60,772 bases of DNA from Aliivibrio sp. S3MY1 (GTDB lineage: Bacteria > Pseudomonadota > Gammaproteobacteria > Enterobacterales > Vibrionaceae). Below the pieces are notes generated by a model, which made no database searches, had not been told where the DNA came from, and saw only the letters and a list, made by a program, of their open reading frames with translations. Position 1 is the first letter of the stretch. Every line of letters begins with the position of its first letter. Below are positions 47,390 through 57,087 of this stretch, piece after piece. The DNA lies in the NCBI RefSeq assembly GCF_028765575.1, contig NZ_JARACO010000020.1:1-60772 (forward strand), in the 5' to 3' direction. The translations under genes were made by a program, and so were the position numbers.

Positions 47390-48384
47390 TGTCAGCAGAT
47401 AAAAAATTAATACTAGATATAAAGAACTTAAAAGTTCACTTTAGCATCCCATCAAAATCAGTATGGCCTTGGGCTAAACCTGCCAATTTAAAAGCCGTAG
47501 ATGGTGTTAATGTTCGCTTATATGAAGGCGAAACACTGGGCGTTGTAGGTGAATCTGGTTGTGGTAAATCAACCTTTGCTCGTGCGATTATTGGGTTGGT
47601 AGAAGCGACAGAGGGGGAGGTTGTTTGGCTAGGAGAAGATCTAACCAAATTAGATGACGAGCCTTTGCGTCAAAAACGTAAAGAGATCCAAATGATCTTT
47701 CAAGACCCATTAGCATCTCTTAACCCACGTATGACCGTGGGCGATATCATTGCTGAGCCACTACAGACTTTCTATCCGAAACTGACAAAAGATGAAGTGA
47801 AAAATAGAGTAAAAGAGATGATGGCAAAGGTGGGGTTATTACCTAACGTCATTAACCGTTACCCTCACGAATTCTCTGGTGGACAGTGTCAGCGTATCGG
47901 CATTGCTCGAGCGTTAATCCTAAAACCTAAAATGATCATCTGTGATGAGCCTGTATCAGCTCTTGATGTATCGATCCAAGCACAGGTAGTAAACCTACTG
48001 AAAGAACTGCAAAAAGAGCTTGGTCTAAGTTTAGTATTTATAGCCCACGATTTGTCTGTCGTTAAGCATATCTCAGATCGCGTATTGGTTATGTATTTAG
48101 GCAATGAAGTAGAGTTGGGTGAGTCGGATGCGTTGTTTAGTGATCCTAAACACCCATACACTAAAGCACTAATGTCTGCGGTTCCAATTCCAGATCCAAA
48201 GCTTGAGAGAGCTAAAGTGATTGAGATGCTAGAAGGAGATTTACCTTCACCGATTAATCCACCATCTGGTTGTGTATTCCGTACACGTTGTCCACAAGCA
48301 AATGAAGTATGTGCGCAAACAAGACCTGAGCTAAAAGGAACAGATGTACATGCTGTTTCTTGTTTGGCGGTCACTGATATCTAA
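47389..48384 (+). CDS. oppF: OppF, oligopeptide transporter ATPase
   Basis: Second Opp ATPase, 331 residues, with Walker A GESGCGKS, signature FSGGQCQRIGIARAL, Walker B MIICDEPVSALD and a C-terminal cysteine-rich zone (CVFRTRCPQANEVC). ATG at 47389 overlaps the oppD stop by one base and has GGAG eight bases before it. End of the operon; followed by two hairpins. Confidence 0.95.
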   Translation: MSADKKLILDIKNLKVHFSIPSKSVWPWAKPANLKAVDGVNVRLYEGETLGVVGESGCGKSTFARAIIGLVEATEGEVVWLGEDLTKLDDEPLRQKRKEIQMIFQDPLASLNPRMTVGDIIAEPLQTFYPKLTKDEVKNRVKEMMAKVGLLPNVINRYPHEFSGGQCQRIGIARALILKPKMIICDEPVSALDVSIQAQVVNLLKELQKELGLSLVFIAHDLSVVKHISDRVLVMYLGNEVELGESDALFSDPKHPYTKALMSAVPIPDPKLERAKVIEMLEGDLPSPINPPSGCVFRTRCPQANEVCAQTRPELKGTDVHAVSCLAVTDI

Positions 48385-48392
48385 TATAAAAA

Positions 48393-48420
48393 GCCATCAT
48401 AAGTAGACAGTTTATGATGG
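48393..48420 (+). other. Stem-loop after oppF
   Basis: CCATCATA/TATGATGG stem with a 12-nt loop, but few T behind it. A helper of the stronger terminator downstream. An AGCCTGT/ACAGGCT palindrome follows at 48444-48458. Confidence 0.55.
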
Positions 48421-48459
48421 TTAATTTCAGTTTTTAATCATTCAGCCTGTGACAGGCTT

Positions 48460-48494
48460 AAGCGCGATAATCTATTTATATCGCGCTTTTTTTA
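48460..48494 (+). terminator. Terminator of the opp operon
   Basis: AAGCGCGATA/TATCGCGCTT perfect stem with a 9-nt loop and eight T; stops 4 bp before the convergent gene's stop codon. Confidence 0.93.
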
Positions 48495-48497
48495 TAT

Positions 48498-49664
48498 TTA
48501 TTCTGCTTCGTCGTCAATGTCGGCAAACCAGTAACCGATATTTACAAATTGCAGTAAATTAGCCACTGAATGTGGATCTTGCAGTAAATTCTCGACATCA
48601 AGCAGTGTAAACTCTGATGTTTCACATAAAGCGATTACATCATTTTTTACCGTTAATGGGAAAACATAACTTTCGCCATCAATATAAAGCGTCATGTTAT
48701 CTTCACACGCTTCTGTTTCATGATAGAAAGCACGAAGACCTGCAACTTTGATCAAAGCTTGACCTGACTGTAAGTAACCAAGTAATTCTTCAGTCGTCCA
48801 TTTTTCAGAATCAGCAAGGATATTTAAATGATGACGAGAGTTACTTAAATATTCACCCATAAATTGCTTTAAAGTGTGCTCATTAGACATGGCATTTAAC
48901 ATCATTGCTTTTAAGTCTTCAAAGTTTTGCGTTGTAATCTCTGTTCCGTGAGTTTGCGCTTTAAGCTCAGGATTGTGGTAATGCACATCACTTTGTTCAT
49001 TTTCAATAATGAAATCCGCAAAATTACTTACTAGCTCTTGCTCTTTTGGAGAACGAAAGCCCGCTGAGTAGCTCATTGATGGTTCTAATGCATAGCCGTC
49101 ATGTGGAAAGCCTGGTGGAATATAAAGAATGTCACCGGGTTCTAGAATTTGATCGATGATAGGATCAAACCCAGTGATTTGCTTTAATGCACTATGGCGG
49201 TGCTCTTCTTGATATTCACCGATATCACCCACACGCCAATGACGCTTGCCTTGGCCTTGAATGATGAAAACATCGTATTGATCAATATGTGGACCAACGC
49301 CACCATCTGGCACAGAATAACTGATCATGATGTCATCAAATAACCAGTTTGGCATCTGTTTGAATGGCTTAAATAGCTCAGCAGCTCCTTCGTGCCAATG
49401 GTTAGCTGCTTGAACGATAATAGACCAATTGGTTTCACCCAGCGTATCGAATAGTTCTTCGCTTAATGGCCCGTGTTCTGCATTCCATTCGTTGTTTAAG
49501 TTAGAAATAAAGCGAGAATCCACGTCATTTTCTAGTGTTAAGCCAGCGAGTTCTTCAGGCGTTACTGGATCTTGAAAGTTTTCAAAACCGCCTTTGATGA
49601 TAACGGGTTTTTTCTGCCAATATTCAGAGAGAAATTCTTGTAGTGAAAAGCTTAATTGATACAT
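48498..49664 (-). CDS. roxA: RoxA (YcfD), ribosomal protein uL16 arginine hydroxylase
   Basis: JmjC-type 2-oxoglutarate/iron oxygenase that hydroxylates an arginine of ribosomal protein uL16. The iron triad begins H126-x-D128 in GPHIDQYD and ends with the histidine in FPHDGY; GEYQ-REEH-type loops and the C-terminal winged part are present. 388 residues (E. coli 373). I use the ATG at 49664, with GGAA seven bases before it, giving MYQLSF; the longer frame adds 12 residues that lie on the pflA terminator. It is separated from pflA by that terminator. Confidence 0.92.
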   Translation of the reverse strand: MYQLSFSLQEFLSEYWQKKPVIIKGGFENFQDPVTPEELAGLTLENDVDSRFISNLNNEWNAEHGPLSEELFDTLGETNWSIIVQAANHWHEGAAELFKPFKQMPNWLFDDIMISYSVPDGGVGPHIDQYDVFIIQGQGKRHWRVGDIGEYQEEHRHSALKQITGFDPIIDQILEPGDILYIPPGFPHDGYALEPSMSYSAGFRSPKEQELVSNFADFIIENEQSDVHYHNPELKAQTHGTEITTQNFEDLKAMMLNAMSNEHTLKQFMGEYLSNSRHHLNILADSEKWTTEELLGYLQSGQALIKVAGLRAFYHETEACEDNMTLYIDGESYVFPLTVKNDVIALCETSEFTLLDVENLLQDPHSVANLLQFVNIGYWFADIDDEAE

Positions 49665-49676
49665 GATTATTTCCAA

Positions 49677-49701
49677 TAAAAATGCCCGATAGTCGGGCAT
49701 T
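49677..49701 (-). terminator. pflA terminator
   Basis: ATGCCCGA/TCGGGCAT stem with a tiny loop; on the minus strand T-rich bases follow. It lies 29 bp past pflA. Confidence 0.85.
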
Positions 49702-49729
49702 CAGAATAAATTTAGGGTGAAGTTCGAGC

Positions 49730-50467
49730 TTAGAATCTCACGTTGTTATGGTACTGGCTTAGGATCTCTACCATTTTTTCCATGGTTTCTTTAGAAGGAG
49801 GGGTTACTCCATCAAGAGGGTACTCAAGCCCCATCGCTTCCCACTTATGCGCACCTAATTGGTGGTAAGGAAGTAGTTCAATTTTCTCGATATTATCCAT
49901 GTCTTTAATGAATTCACCAAGTAGGTGTGCTGATTCTTCATCGTCAGTATAGCCAGGAACAATAACGTAGCGGATCCATGTTTTCTGACCAACTTTATGC
50001 AAATAACGTGCGAAATCTAGAACTCGAGTATTTGATACACCAATTAGTTCTTTATGAACGTCATCTTTCATCTGTTTAAGGTCAAGCATAACAAGATCAG
50101 ATACGTCTAAGACTTCATCGATTACATCGGTGTGCTTACGAATATAACCATTTGTGTCTAGACAAGTATGCATGCCTTCAGCTTGTGCTGCACGGAAGAA
50201 ATCACGAACAAATTCAGGTTGAAGCATTGCTTCGCCGCCAGAACAAGTAATACCGCCGCCAGACGCTTTCATGAAGTGGCGGTAGCTTTTAGCTTCTTCA
50301 ATTAATTCAGTTACGGTAACTTCTTTACCTTCATGGGTATCCCAAGTATCGCGGTTATGACAATACATACAACGCATTAAACAGCCTTGTAAAAAGATGA
50401 TAAAGCGAATACCGGGACCATCAACAGTACCACAAGATTCAAAAGAGTGAATACGACCTACAGACAT
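49730..50467 (-). CDS. pflA: Pyruvate formate-lyase activating enzyme
   Basis: Radical-SAM enzyme that makes the glycyl radical on PflB. Cluster cysteines C29, C33 and C36 are in GCLMRCMYC; then [17 protein letters not shown] is the SAM-contact region. 245 residues (E. coli 246). It follows pflB by 161 bp, after a terminator, so it may be made at a lower level or have its own promoter. Confidence 0.97.
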   Translation of the reverse strand: MSVGRIHSFESCGTVDGPGIRFIIFLQGCLMRCMYCHNRDTWDTHEGKEVTVTELIEEAKSYRHFMKASGGGITCSGGEAMLQPEFVRDFFRAAQAEGMHTCLDTNGYIRKHTDVIDEVLDVSDLVMLDLKQMKDDVHKELIGVSNTRVLDFARYLHKVGQKTWIRYVIVPGYTDDEESAHLLGEFIKDMDNIEKIELLPYHQLGAHKWEAMGLEYPLDGVTPPSKETMEKMVEILSQYHNNVRF

Positions 50468-50574
50468 GACGACATTTCTCCGAACTATAATTATGCGGCC
50501 ATTTTATTACACTTTGCACTAATTAAGTAGGGTAAACCAGAGAGAAATAGGGGGAATTATGAGTAAAGTAGAAA

Positions 50575-50604
50575 TAAAAAAGCCCCACCAAAATGGCAGG
50601 GCTT
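50575..50604 (-). terminator. pflB terminator
   Basis: AAGCCC(T)GCC/GG(T)GGGGCTT stem on the minus strand followed by six T, between pflB and pflA. Confidence 0.8.
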
Positions 50605-50628
50605 AATGCTACTTAATTAACGCTGAAA

Positions 50629-52905
50629 TTATAAAGTTTCAGTGAAAGTACGTGCGATTACGTCTTTTTGTTGTTCAGTAGTTAGAGAGTTAAAACGCAC
50701 AGCGTAACCCGATACACGGATTGTCAGTTGTGGGTAGTTCTCTGGGTGCTTAACTGCGTCTTCTAGAGTTTCACGGTTAAGAACGTTTACGTTAAGGTGT
50801 TGACCACCCTCTACGTTAGCTTCGTGGTGGAAGTAACCATCCATTAGGCCTGCAAGGTTAGAACGACGGTTGTCATCATCTTTACCTAGTGCGTTAGGAA
50901 CGATAGAGAATGTGTAAGAGATACCATCTTGTGCATCAGCAAACGGTAGTTTACCTACTGATGTTAGTGATGCTACAGCACCTTTCTCATCACGGCCGTG
51001 CATTGGGTTAGCACCAGGAGCAAAAGGAGCACCTGCTTGACGACCATCTGGTGTATTACCAGTTTTCTTACCGTATACAACGTTAGATGTAATAGTAAGA
51101 ATTGATTGAGTAGGGATAGCGTTACGGTACATTTTAAGCTTACGGATTTTACCCATGAACGTAGAAACTAGTTCACATGCGATATCATCAACGCGAGCGT
51201 CGTTGTTACCAAATTTAGGGTAATCACCTTCGATGTCGAAATCGATAGCGATGCCGTTTTCGTCACGAATTGGTTTAACTGTAGCGTATTTGATTGCAGC
51301 TAGAGAATCGGCTGCAACAGATAGACCAGCAATACCACAAGCCATTGTACGACGAACGTCACGGTCATGAAGAGCCATTAGAGACGCTTCGTAGCTGTAT
51401 TTGTCGTGCATGTAGTGGATAGAGTTCAATGCTGTAACGTATTGAGTTGCTAACCAATCCATGAAGTGATCTAGACGATCCATTACTTTAGTGTAATCAA
51501 GAACTTCATCAGTCATTGGCGCTTCTTTAGGGCCAACTTGGATTTTCAGCTTCTCATCAACGCCGCCATTGATTGCGTAAAGCATAGTTTTCGCAAGGTT
51601 AGCACGAGCACCGAAGAACTGCATTTGCTTACCAACGATCATTGGAGATACACAACAAGCGATTGCGTAGTCATCTGATGCTAGGTCAGGGCGCATTAGG
51701 TCATCATTTTCGTACTGGATAGAAGAAGTATCGATCGATACTTTTGCACAGAAACGTTTGAAGCCTACAGGCAGTTGCTCAGACCAAAGAACCGTGATGT
51801 TTGGCTCTGGAGAAGGACCCATAGTGTAAAGGCTGTTTAGGAAACGGAAGTTAGTACGTGTAACTAGTGTACGACCGTCAAGACCCATACCACCCATAGA
51901 TTCTGTAGCCCAGATAGGGTCACCAGAGAATAGTTCATCGTATTCAGGAGTACGTAGGAAACGAACCATACGTAGCTTCATTACGAAGTGATCGATCATT
52001 TCTTGAGCTTGTTCTTCAGTTAGAAGACCCGCTTCGATATCACGTTGGATGTAGATGTCTAGGAAAGTCGAAGTACGACCTAGAGACATTGCTGCGCCAT
52101 TTTGAGATTTAACAGCAGCTAGGTAGCCGAAGTAAGTCCACTGAATTGCTTCTTGAGCAGTAGTAGCAGGCTCAGAGATATCACAACCGTATTTAGCTGC
52201 CATAACTTTGATTTGACCTAGAGCGCGGTGTTGTTCAGCAATTTCTTCACGAAGTTGCATTGTTGCTGTTAGGTCTTCGCCTTTTTCAAAACGTTCTTGT
52301 AGAGAAGCGAATTGAGCTAGCTTGTCTTTGATTAGGAAATCAATACCGTAAAGTGCAACACGACGGTAATCACCAATGATACGACCACGGCCGTATGCAT
52401 CAGGAAGACCAGTTAGAACACCTGATTTACGACAGTTTAGAATATCTTTAGTGTAGATATCGAAAACACCAGCATTGTGTGTTTTGCGGTATTCAGAGTA
52501 GATTTTTGAAACCATAGGATCAAGTTCACGATCATATGCTTTACAAGAACCTTCAACCATACGTACGCCACCGTTAGGGATGATTGCACGTTTTAGAGGA
52601 GCATCAGTTTGAAGACCAACGATTGTTTCTAGGTCTTTGTTGATGTATCCAGCGTCGTGAGCTGTAATGGTAGAGATAAGAGAAGTATCAAAATCAACAG
52701 GTGCATGGGTTGCGTTTTCCTGTTTGATGCCTTCCATTACTTTAGCCCAAAGCTTGTTAGTTGCTTCAGTACCTTCAGAAACTAGGAATTCTTCGTCACC
52801 TTCATAAGGTGCATAGTTCTTTTGGATGAAATCGCGAACGTTAACTTCGTTTTGCCACTCACCGTCTGCAAAACCTGTCCAAGCTTTAGCAAATTGCTCT
52901 GCCAT
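50629..52905 (-). CDS. pflB: Pyruvate formate-lyase
   Basis: Glycyl-radical enzyme: pyruvate + CoA to acetyl-CoA + formate in fermentation. Catalytic pair C417-C418 is in ACCVSPM; the radical glycine is G733 in RVSGYAVRF near the C-terminus. 758 residues, very close to E. coli (760). Codons are noticeably biased to those of highly expressed genes (GGT, CGT, AAC). The ribosome site AGGTAGGT precedes ATG. The leader can form a three-way junction (52938-52993). Confidence 0.98.
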   Translation of the reverse strand: MAEQFAKAWTGFADGEWQNEVNVRDFIQKNYAPYEGDEEFLVSEGTEATNKLWAKVMEGIKQENATHAPVDFDTSLISTITAHDAGYINKDLETIVGLQTDAPLKRAIIPNGGVRMVEGSCKAYDRELDPMVSKIYSEYRKTHNAGVFDIYTKDILNCRKSGVLTGLPDAYGRGRIIGDYRRVALYGIDFLIKDKLAQFASLQERFEKGEDLTATMQLREEIAEQHRALGQIKVMAAKYGCDISEPATTAQEAIQWTYFGYLAAVKSQNGAAMSLGRTSTFLDIYIQRDIEAGLLTEEQAQEMIDHFVMKLRMVRFLRTPEYDELFSGDPIWATESMGGMGLDGRTLVTRTNFRFLNSLYTMGPSPEPNITVLWSEQLPVGFKRFCAKVSIDTSSIQYENDDLMRPDLASDDYAIACCVSPMIVGKQMQFFGARANLAKTMLYAINGGVDEKLKIQVGPKEAPMTDEVLDYTKVMDRLDHFMDWLATQYVTALNSIHYMHDKYSYEASLMALHDRDVRRTMACGIAGLSVAADSLAAIKYATVKPIRDENGIAIDFDIEGDYPKFGNNDARVDDIACELVSTFMGKIRKLKMYRNAIPTQSILTITSNVVYGKKTGNTPDGRQAGAPFAPGANPMHGRDEKGAVASLTSVGKLPFADAQDGISYTFSIVPNALGKDDDNRRSNLAGLMDGYFHHEANVEGGQHLNVNVLNRETLEDAVKHPENYPQLTIRVSGYAVRFNSLTTEQQKDVIARTFTETL

Positions 52906-52937
52906 GATATACCTACCTTTCTTAGTAGAAAAAATAC

Positions 52938-52993
52938 GTACTATTTATAATGAGTTGAGTTACTCATATCCTCGTAGAGAGGTTAAATAGTAC
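52938..52993 (-). promoter_or_regulatory. pflB leader three-way-junction structure
   Basis: Outer arms GTACTATTTA (52938-52947) and TAAATAGTAC (52984-52993) pair perfectly over 10 bp. Inside are two hairpins: ATGAGT/ACTCAT (52950-52955 and 52962-52967, 6-nt loop) and CCTC/GAGG (52970-52973 and 52979-52982, 5-nt loop). It lies 33-88 nt before the pflB ATG. It could fold in the mRNA or be a DNA operator. Confidence 0.7.
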
Positions 52994-53137
52994 ACTCTAA
53001 TATTAATAACAATATGGATGGCTATTAAACCTAGCCTATAAGCATTCATATTGCGACTAACCGTTCGATTTTTCAAGGTTACATTAAACTTTTTTTGTAA
53101 ACCTTAAACTAAATCAATAAATCTTAAAATTTTTTGA
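52994..53137. other. Rest of the pflB upstream region
   Basis: AT-rich sequence between the pflB leader structure and the DUF3360 terminator. It must hold the pflB promoter. ATCAA at 53113-53117 is one FNR half-site but the other half is absent. Confidence 0.4.
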
Positions 53138-53170
53138 TAAAAATGGGGCAACTATTGACGCTACCCCATA
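53138..53170 (-). terminator. Terminator of the DUF3360 gene
   Basis: ATGGGG/CCCCAT stem with a 15-nt loop; on the minus strand T-rich bases follow. It lies 37 bp past the stop. Confidence 0.75.
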
Positions 53171-53206
53171 AGTATTATAGGTCTAAACCTAGATTACCAT
53201 ACAAAG

Positions 53207-54715
53207 TTACAGAAATGCTTGAATGCCGTACTGGCCTTCAAGCATACCAACCGCCAGCATAGCGATTAAACAAATCACTAATACACCACCAGGAATAACG
53301 ATACGGTCAATAAAAGAAAGGTTGTTAGGACGTTCTTTATCACCAATTAAACCGTTGTTATCAAGTAGCATTGTCATAGCCCAAGCTAATACTGGGTTTG
53401 CAACAGCAGCAGCAAAGATACAAATACCTGCAGATTGCGCGTCTTTGTTCTCTTTAACCATTTGAACACCGGCTTCAAGCATTGGTAAGAATACACCTAC
53501 TAATAGAGCCATACACATTACTGGTGGCCATACCGCAACATCCATAGGGAAGCCAAGGATAGCAATAATCATTACGATGGTACCAAGAAGAATAGCACCA
53601 CCTGGGATTGGGCGCTTAGCAATTGCTGCTGGGATCATGTACGTTCCCCAAGATGATGTAATATTACCACCACCAACAGCAGTACCTACCATTTGACGAA
53701 TAGAACACATGGTCATTGTATCATCAACGTCCATTAATACTTTTTCAGTACGACGTGGGTAGTTTAGTTCTTGGAAAATACGGTGACCAAGGAAATCAGG
53801 TGACCACATTGCAACCGCTAGGATAGCAAACGGTAGAGACGCTAAGAAGTGCTGCAGGTTTGGTAAACCAAGCATCCAACCTTCTTCAGTTGAACCCCAC
53901 CAGTAAACAGGGTTTAGGTTAGGGATACCCATCTGAGTTTCAAATTTAAGGTCAAAACCAGCACCAAGAGCAAGTGCAACAGCTAAACCAGCAAACGCAC
54001 AAGCAGGGATGGCTAACCAGCGCTTGTTAATACGAGCAAGATAAGCGTATAGAACAATGTTTACTGCTAATACGATTAAACCAATGTAGCCTAACTCGCC
54101 TTCAAGGCCTGTAGACCAAGCTTGTATATTGCTAATCTGACCCATTGCCCCACTGAAGCCAAGGAAGACAAGCAGACCACCAGCAACCCCTTCTGAGGTT
54201 AAGTTGACTAATTTGGAACCACCTTTGAAATAACTCAATAGTAAGCCGAATACACCTAATAAAATGGCAAGAGCAAGGGGGTGTGCACCAGCTAACGCGA
54301 TCGCACCGATAAGTGGGATCATTGGGCCATGGTTACCTGCAAGGTTAGCGCGAGGGTTAAAGAAACCAGACGCTAAAATACAGAATAAAAAAGCAGGGAT
54401 AAGCATTTCAACACGAGCAACTTCAATGGCAAATTCTTTACCTAAGTTGATATGTGGCCATGCTTGTGTAAGGCCATCGGCCCAAGACATCATTACCGCA
54501 GAGTACATAGCGATGATACCAATAGTACCTGCTAATGCTGGAACAAGATCTTCAAGTTCGAAACGAAAATCACGCCCAGGTAGGTTTAAACCAAATCGAC
54601 GCGGCTTCATTATTTGCAGTTCATGGTCTAAATAGTCTGAACGGCTACTGAACTCGGAAGCTGGGCGATGTAACTCGCTATAGCTTTTTTCGTTCTGCTC
54701 TTTGTCTATAGACAT
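53207..54715 (-). CDS. DUF3360 integral membrane protein
   Basis: A 502-residue protein with a hydrophilic N-terminus (SELHRPASEFSSRSDYLDHE) and 11-13 membrane helices. I recognise it as DUF3360, found mainly in vibrios. Helix pattern and glycine-rich stretches (ANLAGNHGPMIPLIG, GGGNITSSWGTYMIPA) resemble SulP/nucleobase-type transporters with their paired half-helices, which suggests an anion or nucleobase substrate. Its function is unknown. A near-perfect FNR site about 107 bp upstream and its position beside pflB-pflA suggest use in anaerobic growth, perhaps for an organic acid. It has its own terminator, so it is not in one transcript with pflB. Confidence 0.82.
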   Translation of the reverse strand: MSIDKEQNEKSYSELHRPASEFSSRSDYLDHELQIMKPRRFGLNLPGRDFRFELEDLVPALAGTIGIIAMYSAVMMSWADGLTQAWPHINLGKEFAIEVARVEMLIPAFLFCILASGFFNPRANLAGNHGPMIPLIGAIALAGAHPLALAILLGVFGLLLSYFKGGSKLVNLTSEGVAGGLLVFLGFSGAMGQISNIQAWSTGLEGELGYIGLIVLAVNIVLYAYLARINKRWLAIPACAFAGLAVALALGAGFDLKFETQMGIPNLNPVYWWGSTEEGWMLGLPNLQHFLASLPFAILAVAMWSPDFLGHRIFQELNYPRRTEKVLMDVDDTMTMCSIRQMVGTAVGGGNITSSWGTYMIPAAIAKRPIPGGAILLGTIVMIIAILGFPMDVAVWPPVMCMALLVGVFLPMLEAGVQMVKENKDAQSAGICIFAAAVANPVLAWAMTMLLDNNGLIGDKERPNNLSFIDRIVIPGGVLVICLIAMLAVGMLEGQYGIQAFL

Positions 54716-54821
54716 AGAATCCTCATAAATAGAATTTTAAGTAATTAAAAATCAATAAATAGATATTGATGTTGATTTTGTTATTTTCGCCGAGTGTAGC
54801 ACACGAAAATTAAGCCAATGA

Positions 54822-54835
54822 TTGATCTTGATCAC
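54822..54835. promoter_or_regulatory. FNR-type site upstream of DUF3360
   Basis: TTGAT-CTTG-ATCAC matches the FNR consensus TTGAT-N4-ATCAA at 9 of 10 positions. It lies 107-120 bp before the DUF3360 ATG on the minus strand. CRP could also contact it, but the TTGAT half favours FNR. Confidence 0.65.
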
Positions 54836-55155
54836 TATATGATTGTATATGAAAGAAAACTACAAAATGAGACGGTGAGTGATTTGACTTTATTATATTG
54901 ATGATATGGCTTTAGGTTTTTTATGCTTTTAAAAAACAGTGGCATACAGTGTTTTTGATGCATAATCACAATGGTATCAACAATATTGAACTTGTTCATA
55001 TCTTTTAATAAACTATAAATAATAGCAGTAATTCATTTACATGTACCACGAGTATTACGTACTTCAAGGCTCGTACTTAAACATAAATTGCCGTAATTCA
55101 ATGTTTCATTATTGTTGAATTGGTTGTGCGTAAAAATGTCTCAATAAAGATAATA

Positions 55156-55194
55156 AGTGAGTAATAATTATTTTTATATGAATTAAAATTCTTT
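55156..55194. promoter_or_regulatory. Tandem ARG boxes before the importer operon
   Basis: Two 18-bp elements separated by exactly 3 bp. The right one (55177-55194) is TATGAATTAAAATTCTTT, one mismatch to WNTGAATWWWWATTCANW. The left (55156-55173) is AGTGAGTAATAATTATTT, with three mismatches. The 3-bp spacing is the usual arrangement for the ArgR hexamer. They lie about 135-173 bp before the first gene of the importer. Confidence 0.75.
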
Positions 55195-55328
55195 ATGCGT
55201 TTGAATTGTGTTTGAGTGTCATGGTTTGGTTAATAAATTGTTGCTTGTGGTAATGTTGAGTGTTAAATTCTAACAATAAAGAGAAAAGCAAACGATTAAT
55301 GTGTGATTGAATTAGGAGTATATGGCGC

Positions 55329-56099
55329 ATGAAGGATGCAGTCGCACTAGAAATAAAAGATTTACACAAGCATTTTGGACAAAATGAAGTGCTAAAAGGT
55401 ATTTCATTAGAAGCGAATAAAGGCGATGTGATTTCTATTATTGGGTCATCGGGTTCCGGTAAAAGTACCTTCCTACGTTGTATTAATTTGCTTGAAACAC
55501 CGACTCAAGGGGAAATTTGGGTTAATGGTGAATTGATTGAAATGAAAAATAATCGTTTAGGGGAGGCTATTCCTGCGAATGAAAAACAAGTTCAACGAAT
55601 TCGCTCACGTCTTGCGATGGTTTTTCAAGGCTTTAACTTATGGTCACACATGACCGTACTTCAAAATGTTATAGAAGCACCGATACATGTTTTAGGCGTC
55701 CCTAAAGCAGAAGCTATTGAAAAAGCAGAACAAATTTTAAAGCAAGTTGGTCTTTATGAACGTAGGGACTATTACCCTGGGCATTTGTCTGGAGGGCAAC
55801 AGCAGCGAGCAGCAATCGCACGGGCATTAGCGGTTGATCCTGAAGTGATGCTATTTGATGAGCCAACCTCAGCGCTTGACCCTGAGTTGGTTGGGGAGGT
55901 TCTCGGAGTAATGCGAGATCTTGCTGAAGAGGGACGCACCATGTTGGTAGTAACACACGAAATGGCGTTTGCTCGTGATGTATCAAATCATGTGATGTTC
56001 TTACATCAAGGTTTGGTTGAAGAGCAGGGCGATCCCGCTAAGCTTTTTATTAATCCAGAATCTGAACGTTTAAAACAGTTTATTTCATCTATTTATTAG
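55329..56099 (+). CDS. Arginine/ornithine-type ABC importer, ATPase
   Basis: Polar-amino-acid ABC ATPase, 256 residues, close to HisP/AotP: Walker A GSSGSGKST (about 38-46), Q-loop VFQGFNLWSHMTVLQNV, signature [15 protein letters not shown], Walker [14 protein letters not shown] and H-loop VTHEM. The HisP-type insert (KNNRLGEAIPANEKQVQRIRS) is present. First gene of a four-gene importer operon; the tandem ARG boxes upstream point to arginine or ornithine rather than histidine. Confidence 0.88.
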   Translation: MKDAVALEIKDLHKHFGQNEVLKGISLEANKGDVISIIGSSGSGKSTFLRCINLLETPTQGEIWVNGELIEMKNNRLGEAIPANEKQVQRIRSRLAMVFQGFNLWSHMTVLQNVIEAPIHVLGVPKAEAIEKAEQILKQVGLYERRDYYPGHLSGGQQQRAAIARALAVDPEVMLFDEPTSALDPELVGEVLGVMRDLAEEGRTMLVVTHEMAFARDVSNHVMFLHQGLVEEQGDPAKLFINPESERLKQFISSIY

Positions 56100-56178
56100 A
56101 CGTTAATGAATATCTGAGTACGAAAGAAATACAGCAAACAGTATAAATATAAAAATCGTTAGTCACAGGAGCAAGGAA

Positions 56179-56955
56179 ATGAAGAAGTGGTTATTAGCAG
56201 CCGTTGTTGCATCTACAGCCGTTACTGGCGCAGCTCAAGCAAAAGAATGGAAGCAAATTCGATTTGGTATTGAAGGAGCTTACCCTCCTTTTAGTTGGAC
56301 AGAGCCATCAGGTGAACTTAAAGGTTTTGATGTTGATATAGCAAACGCACTGTGTAAAGAGATGGAAGCTCGTTGTAAGATCGTCGCACAAGATTGGGAT
56401 GGCATTATTCCATCACTGCTTGCTCGTAAATATGATGCCATCATTGCAGCAATGTCGATTACTGAAGAGCGCAAAAAGAAAATTGATTTCACTGAAAAAT
56501 ACGCACTCATTCCAAATAAATTTGTAGCTAAAAAAGGCACAGATTTAGTCATGACAAAAGCGGGTCTTAAAGATGTAACTGTCGGTGTTCAGCGTGCAAC
56601 AACACATGATAAATACCTAACAGATAACTTTGGTAAGGGGGTAGATCTAAAACGTTATGGTTCATTTGATGAAGCTTATCTAGATCTTAAAGCAGGTCGA
56701 ATCGATACTGTTCTTGGTGATGCATCGGCATTAGAAGAAGGTCTTCTTAATAAACCAGGCGGTAAAGCGTATGAGTTTGTTGGACCATCATTAACCGATC
56801 CAAAATGGTTTGGTGACGGTTTTGGTATTGCGACTCGTAAGCAAGATAAAGACTTAACTAAACAGCTAAATATAGCGATTCAATCACTGCGTGAAAAAGG
56901 CATTTATCAAGAGATTGCCGCTAAATACTTCAACTATGATGTTTATGGTGAGTAA
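56179..56955 (+). CDS. Arginine/ornithine-type ABC importer, binding protein
   Basis: Periplasmic lysine/arginine/ornithine/histidine-type binding protein, 258 residues. Signal peptide of about 21 residues (AQA-KEWKQ). Ligand-contact stretches FGIEGAYPPFSW, GFDVDIANALCKE and AAMSITEERKKKIDFT are the HisJ/ArgT/AotJ pattern, including the aromatic and DxD pocket. AGGAGCAAGGAA precedes the ATG. Followed by a hairpin that should lower permease expression. Confidence 0.9.
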   Translation: MKKWLLAAVVASTAVTGAAQAKEWKQIRFGIEGAYPPFSWTEPSGELKGFDVDIANALCKEMEARCKIVAQDWDGIIPSLLARKYDAIIAAMSITEERKKKIDFTEKYALIPNKFVAKKGTDLVMTKAGLKDVTVGVQRATTHDKYLTDNFGKGVDLKRYGSFDEAYLDLKAGRIDTVLGDASALEEGLLNKPGGKAYEFVGPSLTDPKWFGDGFGIATRKQDKDLTKQLNIAIQSLREKGIYQEIAAKYFNYDVYGE

Positions 56956-56974
56956 GCAACAGTAAGTATAAAAA

Positions 56975-57004
56975 GGGAAGAGACACGTTGAGTGTCTCTT
57001 TCAT
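56975..57004 (+). terminator. Attenuating hairpin after the binding-protein gene
   Basis: AAGAGACAC/GTGTCTCTT stem with a 5-nt loop and short T-rich tail, between the binding protein and permease genes. Confidence 0.82.
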
Positions 57005-57087
57005 TATTTCTAATAGTTATATCCACTCCAATAAATAGCGACTGATTTTTATTGGAGTAGGTAGTAAAGCGAACGCTTGGAAGCAGT

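Larger units (their letters stand above)
54716..55328. other. Divergent regulatory region of DUF3360 and the arginine-type importer
   Basis: 613 bp without a gene. Beside the FNR-type and ARG-box sites listed separately it has an inverted repeat AATTCAA/TTGAATT (55095-55101 and 55115-55121). Nothing else stands out. Confidence 0.5.

Noticed and set aside
55020-55140. Repeated GTACTT/CTCGT words upstream of the importer
   Set aside because: Too short and irregular to call a repeat or operator.
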